Shown here: piece after piece, positions 1 to 9,346 of the stretch
Numbering within the stretch: the stretch's first letter is position 1
Layout: each line of letters opens with the position of its first letter
Source: Flammeovirgaceae bacterium
GTDB taxonomy: Bacteria > Bacteroidota > Bacteroidia > Cytophagales > Cyclobacteriaceae
NCBI GenBank assembly: GCA_015180985.1
Contig: CP054185.1
Coordinates: 2,665,225 to 2,729,224, forward strand
Length of the DNA: 64,000 nucleotides
Direction: 5' to 3'
Made by a program: the position numbers and the translations under genes
Notes under the pieces: generated by a model
What the model was told of the DNA's origin: nothing
The model's input: the letters and a program-made list of their open reading frames with translations, nothing else
Databases searched by the model: none

Positions 1-154
1 AAGGGCCGCAACCCGGGAAACGGATTAACAGCATGGGGCTGAATTTCGGTATGAATTTCAGGCAATTCCTGTTCAGGTTCGGTATGTAGCGGCTTACTCA
101 GCATACGATGCCACGAAGAACCTGAAATTTAATGTTTTGAAGCCGAAAAGTTAA
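1..154 (+). pseudogene. 3' end of an unidentified gene, apparently frameshifted
   Basis: Tail of a gene that enters from the left. Positions 29-154 read as a coding-like stretch (it includes VQVRYVAAYSAYDATKN) ending at TAA 152-154. Upstream of about position 36 the coding-like frame is a different one (KGRNPGNGLTAW). The two frames join if one G is removed from the run of four Gs at 35-38. So this is either a real frameshift or a sequencing error. The alternating hydrophobic pattern near the end would suit an outer-membrane strand, but the protein is not recognised. Confidence 0.35.
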
Positions 155-170
155 GCCCACACTTCAATTA

Positions 171-215
171 TTAGTTTAAAAAATAGAAATCCAGCTACTT
201 AGTTTAAAAAATAGA
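171..215. repeat. 17-bp direct repeat
   Basis: TTAGTTTAAAAAATAGA occurs twice, at 171-187 and 199-215, 28 bp apart, in the AT-rich gap between the incoming gene tail and the 3' end of the transporter gene. Function unknown; it may be a small slippage duplication. Confidence 0.6.
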
Positions 216-252
216 CTCTAAATAAGCGAATTTGGCCAGAAATCGCAAATTT

Positions 253-3200
253 TTATACAAATTCAATTACCCGGTCGGCCAATTTTACGTTATCTGACAG
301 CAACTCGTAAAACTGATCTTTGTTGATTTTTAATAAAGTTACGTCAGTCTTGGCTATGATCAGGTTAGTACTTACAAAGTTGGGCATAGCCAACATCTCC
401 CCTATAAATTCACCATCTTTAAATATTCCCGAAAGAGTACCCCTTTGGTAGAAATCAACTTCGCCCTTTACCACAACAAAAAAATCATTGTTTACGGTTT
501 CATCAAGGGTCATCGATTCATCCTTACTGAGTGAAACTTCCCGGCTAATATCGGCCAGATAAGTCAGGGTTATTCCGGGAACATCCTCAAATACGCTTAC
601 TTTCATGAAAAACAAAACTTTACTGAACCGGCTCAACCTGTCCGTCAGTACAATTTCGTCAAGTTCCTTTTTTCTGGCAGCACCCAGCCTGCGGGAGTTT
701 TCTTCATACTCCTGCTCATCAATCTGCCAAAGCGCGAAGGCAGCCACTTCACTAATTAGCTGATCCGGGTTAAACAACTGTGCAATCAGGTCAAGCTTAA
801 ACGCTTCGATGCGCTGATTACCGATTTGAAACAACACACATGCCTTGGTCCACCGGTTCGACTGGGTGAAGTCGCGGTTAATAATGAATTTCAATACCAA
901 ACGTGCATCTAACTTTACCCGCGGATAAAAAATGTCAAGTCGTTTAATACGCTCTTCATCCGAAATTTCATCGAGTACCGGGATGATACGCTGCTTGAGT
1001 TGCTCAGACAAAAATACATCGAGCAATTCCACTGCATAGGTTATTCCTTCGGTGGTTCCACTTTCAATATTTTCCTTCACCAGTTGAATTGAGCGGGTGT
1101 CATAGAGCATCGCCAACAGCATATATATGTGCTCAATATCATTTTGAATCTCCCATTTTAATGAATTGATTATGTGCTTATTATACTCACTTGACCCAAG
1201 TTCCTGTATAGCACTCAGATTCCACCGTAAATCCGCAATATCATTTTCGATGGCATACTTAATGCGGGTAACCTGCGAGATGCCGGCTTTAAATCCACAT
1301 TCGCCTAACGATAGCAGCACCTGTGATACAATAACCTTATTGGGGTAATCGATTTTATTCCATAGTAAATCCTTAGCCCGTTGGCCGCCAATACGGCCCA
1401 TCGCCTGGATGATGCGTTGCATCAGGTGTGTGCTCTGTCCGCTTTTATAAAAAGCTGTTTCCAAAGCCGGAAGTGTTTTTGTACCCATAAGCACCAGTGC
1501 ATTCATCGCCTGATTACTGAAAATAGGGTTGGCCATATTATCAATAACTGCATTAATCACTTCGGCATTGTGCTTTTTTATGGATGACTTAATAGCGGTA
1601 TTCCTCACCTTGGTTTCCGGGTCATTCAGAAGTTCAATCAGGAACGAGATAGAATCATCCGAGGAGGTATGCAGCAATAATTCTGCAGCATACTGCCTGT
1701 CATTGGCATTGGCTGACCGGGCCAGGCGCTGAATACGGGCTTTTGTAATATCGCCTTCGTTATCGAGAATCATCTGCAGATCAGTTATACTGAGCAGGTT
1801 TCTTTCGGAAGGGTTTGTTTTTTCCGGATCAAGGCGAATAACATATTGATCGGATACGGACAGGCCCTTCATTTCATTCATCCGCTCCTGCGCGTAATGT
1901 TTAACGGCTTCATCTTCGTTCCGAATAAGGTTATTTACCCAAACCGGGGTTTGACTGGCGTTGATTTTCTCAAGTAACTTATAAGAGAACACCGCCTTTT
2001 TGTTATCGGATGAAGTCAGTAAACCTTCCAGGCGTTTGGTTATTTGCGCAAATCCAACTTCGAGTTTATCCTGTTGCAAATCCGGACTTTCAAGTTTAAC
2101 CCTGATTTTATGTTTATACCCTGTATAGAGTTTGTTAATGACAAGAAAGTACAAACCAGCCAGTAAAGTAAGCATAGCGGATACGTGGATAACATCGAAC
2201 CACGGTATCAGGCTTAATCCGAAAATGACAAGACCGGTAATAAACCGTGAACTTTCATTTACAAGCCCTTCCACCTTTGCCTGAAGACTAAAGCGCACCC
2301 GGTTGTCAAGTGGTATAAAAAACAACTTAAGCACCGGGGTTTCGAGTGATTCGCGTAAAGTCCAGTTAAACAGGCGACTCATGGCCATAAACAAAAAGAA
2401 ATAGACAAACCCGGCCGGTGAGGTTTCCTTGTGAAACCCAAATGCGGCTCCGGTTATCAGTGAGCCTATTGAAAATACGGCAAGTACAATCGGTAAAATG
2501 TAAAGCGAAGTACGCAAACCGTAGTTACCAATAATTCGCTGATTAACAAATGTTTGCATGATTAGACTTAGACCATAAACAGCAGCTGTAAAAAAGGCCA
2601 TAAAGTCGGTAAGGGCGCGCTGGTCAGGGTATTGCTCCTTTACCATTTGCTGAAAGGAGTACTGGTTAAACACAAAGGCCATCATCGAAACCATCAGCAC
2701 CACCGACATGACCAGTATATACCGGTCTGAAAACATTCTGCGCACACTGGTTTCACGCCTTACCTCAGCATCAAACTCCCCTGGATCGTTTTTTGATAAA
2801 GAAAACTTAGCTGCAATAACCGCCAGCAAAACACCCATCAGTAAAATGCTAACACTACAAACCACCAGGTAATCGCTGGTTTCCGGAACAAGAAATGCTG
2901 TAAACGGAATGAGGAAAGAAGCCACAATAGCAGCAATAAGCTGGCCGGTGTCTATCCATCCGATGATGTTTTTGGATTGCCTGAAATTAAACAAACGGCC
3001 AAAGGTGCCCCAGTAACTCAGCATTAGCAATGCTACCATTGGGCCCGAGGCACAGTACATTGCAAAAATTACATTACGCTGCCAATCGGGATTTCCGAAG
3101 TTCAGCAATAGATATACGGAAAGGGTAAAACTGAAAATAATCCCGATTACAATCAATGAAAGCACCGAGAATCGGATATAATTCTGTAAAAAAGAAAACG

Positions 3201-3402
3201 TTGCAGTTGAAACAATTCCAAGCACACCGGCAGCCAGAAAGGCCCGATCCAGGTAAGCACCCATCCGGTTCAGGAAAAGCGAATCGGCCGTTACCTGGTA
3301 GGTGGCAATAAACACACCCATAAAAAATCCGGTAGCCAGCATGTACACAACCTGGCGTTGCTCCTGGCTTGTAATCCGCAAAGACCGATTTAGAATATTC
3401 AT
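253..3402 (-). CDS. MFS/nucleotide-translocase-like transporter fused to HEAT repeats and a cyclic-nucleotide-binding domain
   Basis: 1049-aa inner-membrane protein in three parts. Residues ~1-430 hold about 12 hydrophobic segments and resemble the MFS/ATP-ADP-translocase-like group. Residues ~470-870 are a soluble alpha-helical region with HEAT-like repeats (AAELLLHTSSDDSISFLIEL is typical). Residues ~930-1049 look like a Crp-type cNMP-binding beta-roll (VVVKGEVDFYQRG followed by FKDGEFIGEM). Such fusions occur in Bacteroidota, but substrate and ligand are unknown. The start is the ATG at 3402, seven bases or so downstream of the predicted transcription start. It is probably a single-gene unit, because the ompH terminator lies immediately upstream. 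Confidence 0.75.
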   Translation of the reverse strand: MNILNRSLRITSQEQRQVVYMLATGFFMGVFIATYQVTADSLFLNRMGAYLDRAFLAAGVLGIVSTATFSFLQNYIRFSVLSLIVIGIIFSFTLSVYLLLNFGNPDWQRNVIFAMYCASGPMVALLMLSYWGTFGRLFNFRQSKNIIGWIDTGQLIAAIVASFLIPFTAFLVPETSDYLVVCSVSILLMGVLLAVIAAKFSLSKNDPGEFDAEVRRETSVRRMFSDRYILVMSVVLMVSMMAFVFNQYSFQQMVKEQYPDQRALTDFMAFFTAAVYGLSLIMQTFVNQRIIGNYGLRTSLYILPIVLAVFSIGSLITGAAFGFHKETSPAGFVYFFLFMAMSRLFNWTLRESLETPVLKLFFIPLDNRVRFSLQAKVEGLVNESSRFITGLVIFGLSLIPWFDVIHVSAMLTLLAGLYFLVINKLYTGYKHKIRVKLESPDLQQDKLEVGFAQITKRLEGLLTSSDNKKAVFSYKLLEKINASQTPVWVNNLIRNEDEAVKHYAQERMNEMKGLSVSDQYVIRLDPEKTNPSERNLLSITDLQMILDNEGDITKARIQRLARSANANDRQYAAELLLHTSSDDSISFLIELLNDPETKVRNTAIKSSIKKHNAEVINAVIDNMANPIFSNQAMNALVLMGTKTLPALETAFYKSGQSTHLMQRIIQAMGRIGGQRAKDLLWNKIDYPNKVIVSQVLLSLGECGFKAGISQVTRIKYAIENDIADLRWNLSAIQELGSSEYNKHIINSLKWEIQNDIEHIYMLLAMLYDTRSIQLVKENIESGTTEGITYAVELLDVFLSEQLKQRIIPVLDEISDEERIKRLDIFYPRVKLDARLVLKFIINRDFTQSNRWTKACVLFQIGNQRIEAFKLDLIAQLFNPDQLISEVAAFALWQIDEQEYEENSRRLGAARKKELDEIVLTDRLSRFSKVLFFMKVSVFEDVPGITLTYLADISREVSLSKDESMTLDETVNNDFFVVVKGEVDFYQRGTLSGIFKDGEFIGEMLAMPNFVSTNLIIAKTDVTLLKINKDQFYELLSDNVKLADRVIEFV

Positions 3403-3415
3403 GTTTCCTTATGAG

Positions 3416-3423
3416 CAAATATA
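3416..3423 (-). promoter_or_regulatory. TAnnTTTG promoter -7 element of the transporter fusion gene
   Basis: The minus strand reads TATATTTG, a full match to the Bacteroidota -7 consensus, ending 13 bp before the ATG at 3402. This implies a very short leader. Confidence 0.6.
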
Positions 3424-3430
3424 AAAAAAT

Positions 3431-3457
3431 AGGGCCTGACGATGCTCGTCAGGCCCT
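3431..3457 (-). terminator. Rho-independent terminator of ompH
   Basis: Perfect 12-bp stem (AGGGCCTGACGA and its complement, 3431-3442 and 3446-3457) with a 3-nt loop. On the minus strand it is followed by a T-rich run, so it ends transcription from the ompH gene, whose stop is at 3478. Confidence 0.85.
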
Positions 3458-3477
3458 CCTATCCCAAGGGGTTCGGT

Positions 3478-4080
3478 TTAATTTTTCTTGGCGGCCTCTT
3501 TCTCAGCGAGGTATTCCTGGTTAAGGCCGGTAATAACTTCATTGGTAATATCCAATGCACCTTGTCCGTACAAGATATCGCTACCCGGATCCAATTTAAA
3601 AACCATTTGAAGACCTTTTTCTTCTCCGTATTTCTTTAAAAAAGCTGTTACACGTTTATACAGTTCTTCGTTCAGTTTAGCCTGATCGTTCACCAACTCC
3701 TGGGTTATGCGTTGTTCAAACAACTGTAGGTTTTGTTGTTTTCGTGCCAGATCTTCTTCCAAGGTACGCACCTGGCCAATGGTCATGTTGTTCATGTTAC
3801 GCTGGTAGGCTGTGATTTCACCTTGCAGACTTTCAGCACGGTTTCGATAATCTTGTTCTACTTTTTTCTTCTTTGCTTCAAGAATCTCAGCCGAAGCTTT
3901 GATGTAATCGTAATGCTTAAGCACCGAATCGGAATTGATATAAGCCACCGAAAGCGAACCGGGTCCCTCACCTGAAGAGGATGGCTGATCGGAATCTATA
4001 CGGCCTGAAAAGAAAAGAAAATACAAAACACCAACTGCCACCAGCAGCACGATGTTGAGCACAAGCGAAATGTTTTTCAT
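3478..4080 (-). CDS. OmpH/Skp family periplasmic chaperone-like protein
   Basis: 200 aa. One N-terminal hydrophobic segment (residues ~5-25, signal anchor or signal peptide) is followed by a Ser/Gly-rich linker and an OmpH/Skp core that begins with VAYINSDSVLKHYDY. A long charged coiled coil (~60-150) forms the tentacles, and the C-terminal strand region includes MVFKLDPGSDILYG. Skp holds unfolded outer-membrane proteins in the periplasm. This copy lacks a clear cleavage site and may stay membrane-anchored. It has its own -7 element and its own terminator. Family call is firm; client proteins are unknown. Confidence 0.85.
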   Translation of the reverse strand: MKNISLVLNIVLLVAVGVLYFLFFSGRIDSDQPSSSGEGPGSLSVAYINSDSVLKHYDYIKASAEILEAKKKKVEQDYRNRAESLQGEITAYQRNMNNMTIGQVRTLEEDLARKQQNLQLFEQRITQELVNDQAKLNEELYKRVTAFLKKYGEEKGLQMVFKLDPGSDILYGQGALDITNEVITGLNQEYLAEKEAAKKN

Positions 4081-4098
4081 GAATTTTTAATTAGCCGG

Positions 4099-4106
4099 CA
4101 AATATA
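4099..4106 (-). promoter_or_regulatory. TAnnTTTG promoter -7 element of ompH
   Basis: Minus strand TATATTTG, full consensus match, 18 bp upstream of the ompH ATG at 4080. Confidence 0.55.
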
Positions 4107-4135
4107 ATGAGAACCCCAGCGTGGGCAAACTAATG

Positions 4136-4645
4136 CTACCTGAACCACTCGGCATACATCGGGTAGTTACGGGCTGTACGCCTGATGGCTTCAAGCATAT
4201 CCTCCGAAATATCTTTAACCCGTTTTGCCGGAACCCCGGCATACACACTGCCGGGCTCAACCCGTGTGCCCGGCAACACTACCGCACCCGCTGCAATAAC
4301 CGAATTGGTGCCGATAAGGGCATCATCCATAATAATGGCACCCATGCCAATCAGTACATTATCTTCAACTGTGCAGCCATGCACCACGGCATTGTGCGCA
4401 ATCGAAACATTATTTCCAATCACCAGCTTAGCGCGTTGATAGGTACAATGAAGCACTGCTCCATCCTGGATGTTGGTGTTGTTACCAATTGTTATGGAAT
4501 GTACATCGCCCCGCACCACGGCATTAAACCACACCGTGCAGTTATCGCCCATTACCACCTCACCCACGATTACCGCACCATCGGCCAAAAAGCAATTCGC
4601 ACCGAATCTTGGGGTAAAACCTCGTACTGATTTTATAATAGCCAT
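4136..4645 (-). CDS. Gamma-carbonic anhydrase family hexapeptide-repeat protein
   Basis: 169 aa, the normal length of the YrdA/PaaY/gamma-CA group. It is a left-handed beta-helix built from hexapeptide repeats ([36 protein letters not shown]). The three metal-binding histidines expected of the family are visible in [15 protein letters not shown]. It forms homotrimers. Many members bind Zn or Fe, but carbonic anhydrase activity is often unproven. It is divergent from miaB with a shared intergenic region. The start ATG at 4645 is clear. Confidence 0.85.
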   Translation of the reverse strand: MAIIKSVRGFTPRFGANCFLADGAVIVGEVVMGDNCTVWFNAVVRGDVHSITIGNNTNIQDGAVLHCTYQRAKLVIGNNVSIAHNAVVHGCTVEDNVLIGMGAIIMDDALIGTNSVIAAGAVVLPGTRVEPGSVYAGVPAKRVKDISEDMLEAIRRTARNYPMYAEWFR

Positions 4646-4662
4646 GCTACTTTACTGACAAC

Positions 4663-4695
4663 TTGTCATATTTACCGATAAAATTATTACTTTTG
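4663..4695 (+). promoter_or_regulatory. miaB promoter
   Basis: TTG (4663-4665) lies 22 bp upstream of TACTTTTG (4688-4695), a full match to the Bacteroidota -7 element TAnnTTTG. Transcription should begin near 4702, just before the ATG at 4714. This rules out the longer reading that begins at the TTG 4663, because that codon is itself part of the promoter. Confidence 0.6.
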
Positions 4696-4713
4696 CAGCC
4701 TGATTTCCAGAAA

Positions 4714-6162
4714 ATGAGGCAATTAATTGAGGATATAAGTTTTGTTGAGGGCGAGGTAGCTGATCAGGTAAAAGTCCTGCCTGGTTCGGGCACCGGCAAA
4801 GGTCGGAAGCTGTATATCGAAAGCTACGGCTGCCAGATGAATTTTTCTGATAGTGAAATCGTAGCCTCCATCTTGCGCAACGAAGGATTTGATACCACTT
4901 CAGAACCGGACCAGGCCGATGTGGTCTTTCTGAATACTTGTTCGATTCGGGAAAAAGCGGAACAAACCGTACGCAACCGGCTGACACAGATTAATGCGCT
5001 TAAAAATAAAAAGCCTGAATTACTGGTGGGCGTGCTCGGCTGTATGGCCGAGCGTTTAAAAACCAACTTGCTGGAAGAAGAAAAAATTGTTGACCTGGTT
5101 GCCGGTCCGGATGCTTACCGCGATCTGCCAAGGCTCATCAGCCAGGTGGATGAAGGCGCACGGGCCGTGAACACGTTTTTATCAAAAGAAGAAACCTATG
5201 CCGACATTGCACCGGTACGGTTAAACTCAAACGGAGTTACCGCCTTTATCTCCATCATGCGGGGCTGCGATAACATGTGTTCATTCTGCGTTGTACCATT
5301 TACACGGGGCCGCGAACGCAGCCGCGATCCGCAGTCCATTATAAACGAAGCCCGGACATTATTTGAAAACGGTTACCGCGAGGTTACCCTGCTGGGCCAA
5401 AATGTTGACTCGTATAAATGGAGCTCCGAAGAAAATAACAAGGGCCTGTTGGAACGCAAAGGAATAGATTCGGTAATAAACTTTGCCGAGTTACTGGAAC
5501 TGGTCGCCCAGATCCACCCCGACCTGCGGGTCCGGTTCTCAACATCGCACCCCAAAGACATTACCGATGAGGTGTTGCATACCATGGCCCGGTATGAGAA
5601 TATCTGTAAATACATCCATTTGCCGGTTCAGAGTGGTAACTCACGCATCCTTGAACTGATGAACCGGGGCTATAGCCGCGAATGGTACCTGCAGAAAATC
5701 AACCACATCCGAGAAATACTGGGTGAAGAATGCGGCATTTCATCGGATATGATAACAGGCTTTTGTACAGAAACAGAAGCCGACCATCAGGATACACTTA
5801 ACCTGATGGAGGAGGTGGTATTCGATTTTGCGTATATGTTTCATTATTCCGAACGCCCGGGCACGCTTGCAGCACGCAAACTGGCAGATGACGTACCCAT
5901 TGAGGTAAAAAAGCGGAGGTTAAATGAAATTATAAGTAAACAGAATCAGCATTCGCTGTTGCGAAACCGGCAGGCAATTGGGAAAGTGCATAAGGTATTG
6001 ATTGAAGGTGAATCGAAACGATCAGCCGACTACCTGCAAGGAAGAAACTCGGCTAACAAAGTAATTGTTTTCCCGAGAGAAAACTTTAAAAAAGGCCAGT
6101 ATGTTCATGTAGGTGTACACCAGTGTACTGCTGCCACATTATTCGGTAAAGTTGTAAGCTGA
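4714..6162 (+). CDS. miaB: tRNA-2-methylthio-N6-dimethylallyladenosine synthase MiaB
   Basis: 482 aa from ATG 4714. Radical-SAM methylthiotransferase that adds the 2-methylthio group to i6A37 of tRNAs. The N-terminal UPF0004 domain has [10 protein letters not shown] (first cluster cysteine ~40), [10 protein letters not shown] and [10 protein letters not shown]. The radical-SAM motif CxxxCxxC is in GCDNMCSFC (~185-195). A C-terminal TRAM domain follows. Three plus three cysteines for two 4Fe-4S clusters are present. A longer frame starts at TTG 4663, but the promoter element lies inside that extension. It heads a co-directional run through secG; the next gene starts 6 bp downstream. Confidence 0.95.
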   Translation: MRQLIEDISFVEGEVADQVKVLPGSGTGKGRKLYIESYGCQMNFSDSEIVASILRNEGFDTTSEPDQADVVFLNTCSIREKAEQTVRNRLTQINALKNKKPELLVGVLGCMAERLKTNLLEEEKIVDLVAGPDAYRDLPRLISQVDEGARAVNTFLSKEETYADIAPVRLNSNGVTAFISIMRGCDNMCSFCVVPFTRGRERSRDPQSIINEARTLFENGYREVTLLGQNVDSYKWSSEENNKGLLERKGIDSVINFAELLELVAQIHPDLRVRFSTSHPKDITDEVLHTMARYENICKYIHLPVQSGNSRILELMNRGYSREWYLQKINHIREILGEECGISSDMITGFCTETEADHQDTLNLMEEVVFDFAYMFHYSERPGTLAARKLADDVPIEVKKRRLNEIISKQNQHSLLRNRQAIGKVHKVLIEGESKRSADYLQGRNSANKVIVFPRENFKKGQYVHVGVHQCTAATLFGKVVS

Positions 6163-6168
6163 AGTTAG

Positions 6169-7431
6169 ATGGCTACGCAGGAAGCAGAAATTCAAAGCAT
6201 TAAACAACGGTTCGGAATAATCGGCAATTCGCCTATGCTGAACCATGCCGTTCGGGTAGCCATGCAGGTAGCCCCCACGGATATGTCGGTACTGATTACC
6301 GGTGAGAGTGGCGTTGGCAAAGAGATCTTCTCCAAAATTATTCATCACCTGAGCCCGCGCAAACACGGCCAGTTTATTGCCATTAATTGCGGCTCTATAC
6401 CGGAAGGAACCATTGACTCCGAGTTGTTCGGCCATGAGAAAGGATCGTTTACCGGGGCTCATGAAGCCCGTAAAGGATACTTTGAAGTAACCAACGGGGG
6501 TACCATCTTTCTGGATGAAATTGGCGAAATGCCATTAGGAACCCAAGCCCGATTACTGCGGGTGCTGGAGAATGGAGAATTCATCAAAGTCGGTTCGTCT
6601 AAAGTGCAGAAAACAGATGTACGGGTTGTAGCCGCCACCAACGTAAACCTGATGCGCAATGTGGAGGAAGGAAAATTCAGGGAGGATTTATACTACCGGC
6701 TTAGCAGCGTACCAATTTATGTTCCGCCCTTGCGCGAACGCGGTAAGGATGTTGAACTTTTATTCCGCAAGTTTGCTACCGATTTTGCCGAAAAGTATAA
6801 AGTAAAACCGATTGTACTAACCGAAGATGCCAAGGAAGCGCTGCTGAAGTATCGGTTCCCGGGCAATATCCGCCAGTTAAAAAACCTGGTTGAACAAATC
6901 TCCGTTCTGTCAACCGATGATAAGGAGGTTACAGCCGAAAAACTGGCGCATTACCTGCCTCATGAAAATACCCTGCCTGCTCTTTATCGTAACGGTTCTG
7001 CTCCGGCCGAAGCCATATCCGAACGAGACATCCTCTACAAGGTGTTGTTCGATATGAAGAAAGATGTGGTTGATTTAAAGCGAATTGTTCTTGATCTGGT
7101 TACCCGCCAGGGCAACGCAGCCCAGCTGGTTAAAGAAAACCCCGGACTATTTGAGGGCATCCACTTTACTGAAACCAAACAACCGGAGGAGCACATTGTA
7201 CTGAACCTGAACCCCACTAAGAAAGACCTTCACCCGGAAGCCGATGTAGAAGTGCAGGATATCAGTCATGAAGCGGAAGACAATTCACTTTCAATTGAAC
7301 AAAAAGAAAAAGAACTTATTATAAAAGCCCTTCGCAAAAACAACAATAAAAGAAAATATGCAGCGCGGGATTTAGGTATTTCGGAACGTACCCTCTACCG
7401 GAAAATAAAACAATATGACCTGGAGGAATAG
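6169..7431 (+). CDS. Sigma54-dependent transcriptional activator (AAA+ plus Fis-type HTH)
   Basis: 420 aa. The AAA+ ATPase domain has Walker A GESGVGKE (45-52), the sigma54-contact loop GSFTGA (92-97; usual form GAFTGA), and Walker B IFLDEIGEM (~112-120), with arginine-finger region downstream. A ~120-residue middle stretch carries no recognised domain. A Fis-type helix-turn-helix lies at ~393-417 (RDLGISERTLYRKIKQYD). There is no N-terminal receiver or PAS domain, so it may be constitutively active or controlled by another protein. It sits 6 bp after miaB and overlaps lptE by 17 bp, so it is in an envelope operon. Targets unknown. Confidence 0.9.
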   Translation: MATQEAEIQSIKQRFGIIGNSPMLNHAVRVAMQVAPTDMSVLITGESGVGKEIFSKIIHHLSPRKHGQFIAINCGSIPEGTIDSELFGHEKGSFTGAHEARKGYFEVTNGGTIFLDEIGEMPLGTQARLLRVLENGEFIKVGSSKVQKTDVRVVAATNVNLMRNVEEGKFREDLYYRLSSVPIYVPPLRERGKDVELLFRKFATDFAEKYKVKPIVLTEDAKEALLKYRFPGNIRQLKNLVEQISVLSTDDKEVTAEKLAHYLPHENTLPALYRNGSAPAEAISERDILYKVLFDMKKDVVDLKRIVLDLVTRQGNAAQLVKENPGLFEGIHFTETKQPEEHIVLNLNPTKKDLHPEADVEVQDISHEAEDNSLSIEQKEKELIIKALRKNNNKRKYAARDLGISERTLYRKIKQYDLEE

Positions 7432-7963
7432 AATAAAAATAATGTTGTCCGGTCTGCTTAGCTGTTACGCAATCTTGATGACAATTCAGATTTCGTCCTG
7501 CGGAGTTTACTCCTTTCAGGGCACAACCACCAATGCAAAAAATATTTCGATACAGGAGTTTTACAACAACACCGAACTGGCACCGGCCAATATCGGGCAG
7601 GTATTCACCAACCGGTTAAAAGACTACATGATCCAAAACACCAATCTGAATGTGGTACCTGAAAACGGACAATTACAGATGGAGGGCATTATCACCGGTT
7701 ATTCGCTAACCCAAATTGCGCCTGTTGCCAGTGGCGATCCGAGTCGGGGCGACCTGGCAGCTTCTACCCGGTTTACAATAACCGTAAAAGTTACGTACAT
7801 CAATTCACTGGATGAATCCATGAGTTTTAAGGATAGATCATTTTCGTTTTACCGCGATTTCAGCAATGATTTGAATTTTGCCGACATCGAAGAAAACCTG
7901 ACCCGTCAGATTTTTGATCAACTTGCACTTGACATCTTCAACGCATCGGTTGCCAATTGGTAA
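7415..7963 (+). CDS. lptE: LptE family LPS-assembly lipoprotein
   Basis: 182 aa. The signal sequence ends in a lipobox (ISSC, lipidated Cys ~29) followed by GVYSF, typical of Bacteroidota LptE. LptE plugs and helps fold the LptD barrel that inserts LPS in the outer membrane. The core YSF-GTTT-AKNISI and a central strand ending in ITGYSL fit the family. The ATG lies within the last codons of the activator gene (17-bp overlap), indicating translational coupling. It is followed by a conserved TPR-like gene and secG. Confidence 0.8.
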   Translation: MTWRNRIKIMLSGLLSCYAILMTIQISSCGVYSFQGTTTNAKNISIQEFYNNTELAPANIGQVFTNRLKDYMIQNTNLNVVPENGQLQMEGIITGYSLTQIAPVASGDPSRGDLAASTRFTITVKVTYINSLDESMSFKDRSFSFYRDFSNDLNFADIEENLTRQIFDQLALDIFNASVANW

Positions 7964-7979
7964 AAAACAATTATTTTTA
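7950..7979 (+). promoter_or_regulatory. Internal promoter within the 3' end of lptE
   Basis: TTG at 7950-7952, a 19-bp spacer, then TATTTTTA at 7972-7979 (seven of eight positions of TAnnTTTG). Spacing fits the Bacteroidota consensus. It supports translation of the next gene from GTG 7998 rather than from the upstream TTG at 7914. Confidence 0.45.
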
Positions 7980-7997
7980 CCTACCTCAACCTTACGC

Positions 7998-8888
7998 GTG
8001 AATAAAGTCGATTTAATCTCACTAATCCAGCGTTTTCCGTCCTCCACTCAAGATGAGGCTCGTCAACTCTTGACCTTGCGCAATCAGTATCCATTCAGCC
8101 AGGTGCTTCAGGGATTAGCTGCACGGGCATGCAGTGATCACGGCATTCAGGAACATGCAGTTCTCTTACAGGAGGCCGCCATCCACAGTACCGATAGGTC
8201 AGTTTTAAAAGAAATCATGACCCGCAGAATAGCCGATACAGATAATCAACCCGTTGCTGAAAATACTATCGTGAAGCAATCCGGCACCTCACCTGATTTT
8301 GCGGATGAAGTAGTTGAAGATCTGGAGAAACTGAAGCATGCAAAAGAAACATTTGAAGCTCTTTTTGGTGTTGACAATACCGGAAAACCATTTGTAATCA
8401 GAGAAAGAAAATCTGAAAAAGGCAAGAGAGAATTACTAAAATCCAAAAGGCAACGCATTGTAGAACTGGCAAAAGGTTTATCTGCCGCAGAAAAGACAAT
8501 CGAATCTGATGCAGATAAGCCAATAACAAAAAAGACGGCTGGCAAAACACAACTAACTGACCCGCTGATTGAAGCGATAAAAACCTCGCGTAAAAAGATT
8601 AAACCGGAGAATGAAAAGACCAAAGAGCAAATTGAAATCATTAATCAGTTTATTAAAACCAAACCCGTTATTTCTCCGGCAACCGGTACCACCGAAGACC
8701 AACCTGACATGTCTGAGTCCCTTCGCAGTGGGGAGTTCAGCGATCACATCGTTTCAGAGACCCTGGTTGAAATCCTGCTGAAACAAGGGAAGAAAGATAA
8801 AGCCATTGAAGTGTTAAAGAAGCTCATTTGGAAGTTTCCACAAAAAAAGACTTACTTTGCAGCCCGAATTGATGAACTAAAAAAATAA
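7998..8888 (+). CDS. Conserved Bacteroidota protein with C-terminal TPR-like motif
   Basis: 296 aa from GTG 7998. The N-terminal ~60 residues are helical and TPR-like (EARQLLTLRNQYPFSQVLQG). The middle (~90-240) is highly charged and low in complexity, with many Lys/Glu/Thr. The last ~45 residues form one clear TPR-type hairpin (ETLVEILLKQGKKDKAIEVL then LIWKFPQKKTYFAARID). There is no signal peptide. Proteins of this build often lie next to secG in Cytophagales (recalled, not searched); the function is unknown. An alternative start at TTG 7914 would overlap lptE by 50 bp and is less likely. Confidence 0.7.
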   Translation: MNKVDLISLIQRFPSSTQDEARQLLTLRNQYPFSQVLQGLAARACSDHGIQEHAVLLQEAAIHSTDRSVLKEIMTRRIADTDNQPVAENTIVKQSGTSPDFADEVVEDLEKLKHAKETFEALFGVDNTGKPFVIRERKSEKGKRELLKSKRQRIVELAKGLSAAEKTIESDADKPITKKTAGKTQLTDPLIEAIKTSRKKIKPENEKTKEQIEIINQFIKTKPVISPATGTTEDQPDMSESLRSGEFSDHIVSETLVEILLKQGKKDKAIEVLKKLIWKFPQKKTYFAARIDELKK

Positions 8889-8889
8889 T

Positions 8890-9216
8890 ATGCTCACCTT
8901 TATTATCGGTTTAATCCTGTTTTCCTGTGTACTGCTTGTTCTGGTAATACTTGCTCAAAATGCCAAAGGCGGTGGGCTGACGAGCCAATTTGGTGGCTCC
9001 GGTGCAACCAACATTATAGGAGTTAAAAAGACCGGTGATTTACTTGAAAAGCTAACCTGGGGCTTTGCCATTGCCATCATGGTGCTTTCGCTTTCAACCA
9101 ATTTTATTACCCCTTCATCAGGAAGCAAGGGCAGCGACATTCTGGATAAGGCCGGTGAACAGGCCGCACCACCCTCTACTGAAATTCCGGTAACAGATTC
9201 AGCCGGTACCAACTGA
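8890..9216 (+). CDS. secG: Preprotein translocase subunit SecG
   Basis: 108 aa. Two transmembrane helices (~3-22 and ~53-72) are joined by the conserved cytoplasmic loop GGGLTSQFGGSGATNIIG, which is diagnostic for SecG. The Ser/Pro-rich C-terminal tail is usual in Bacteroidota. SecG assists SecA cycling at the SecYE channel. It starts 1 bp after the preceding stop, and a strong terminator follows, so this is the last gene of the run. Confidence 0.95.
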   Translation: MLTFIIGLILFSCVLLVLVILAQNAKGGGLTSQFGGSGATNIIGVKKTGDLLEKLTWGFAIAIMVLSLSTNFITPSSGSKGSDILDKAGEQAAPPSTEIPVTDSAGTN

Positions 9217-9250
9217 CAGTTACTGCAAGCCGGATACTTACGACTATCAG

Positions 9251-9272
9251 CCCGCCACCAGGCGGGTTTTTT
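9251..9272 (+). terminator. Rho-independent terminator after secG
   Basis: Stem CCCGCC / GGCGGG (9251-9256 and 9261-9266) with loop ACCA, followed directly by a run of T. Confidence 0.85.
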
Positions 9273-9346
9273 GTTGTTAGAATAGTAAACCAATTATTCA
9301 ATACGATAGTCCGGAATCATACCTAATGGTTCATTCATCTTTTTCA

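Noticed and set aside
4663-4713. N-terminal extension of MiaB from TTG 4663
   Set aside because: The -7 element TACTTTTG lies inside it; ATG 4714 fits the family start.
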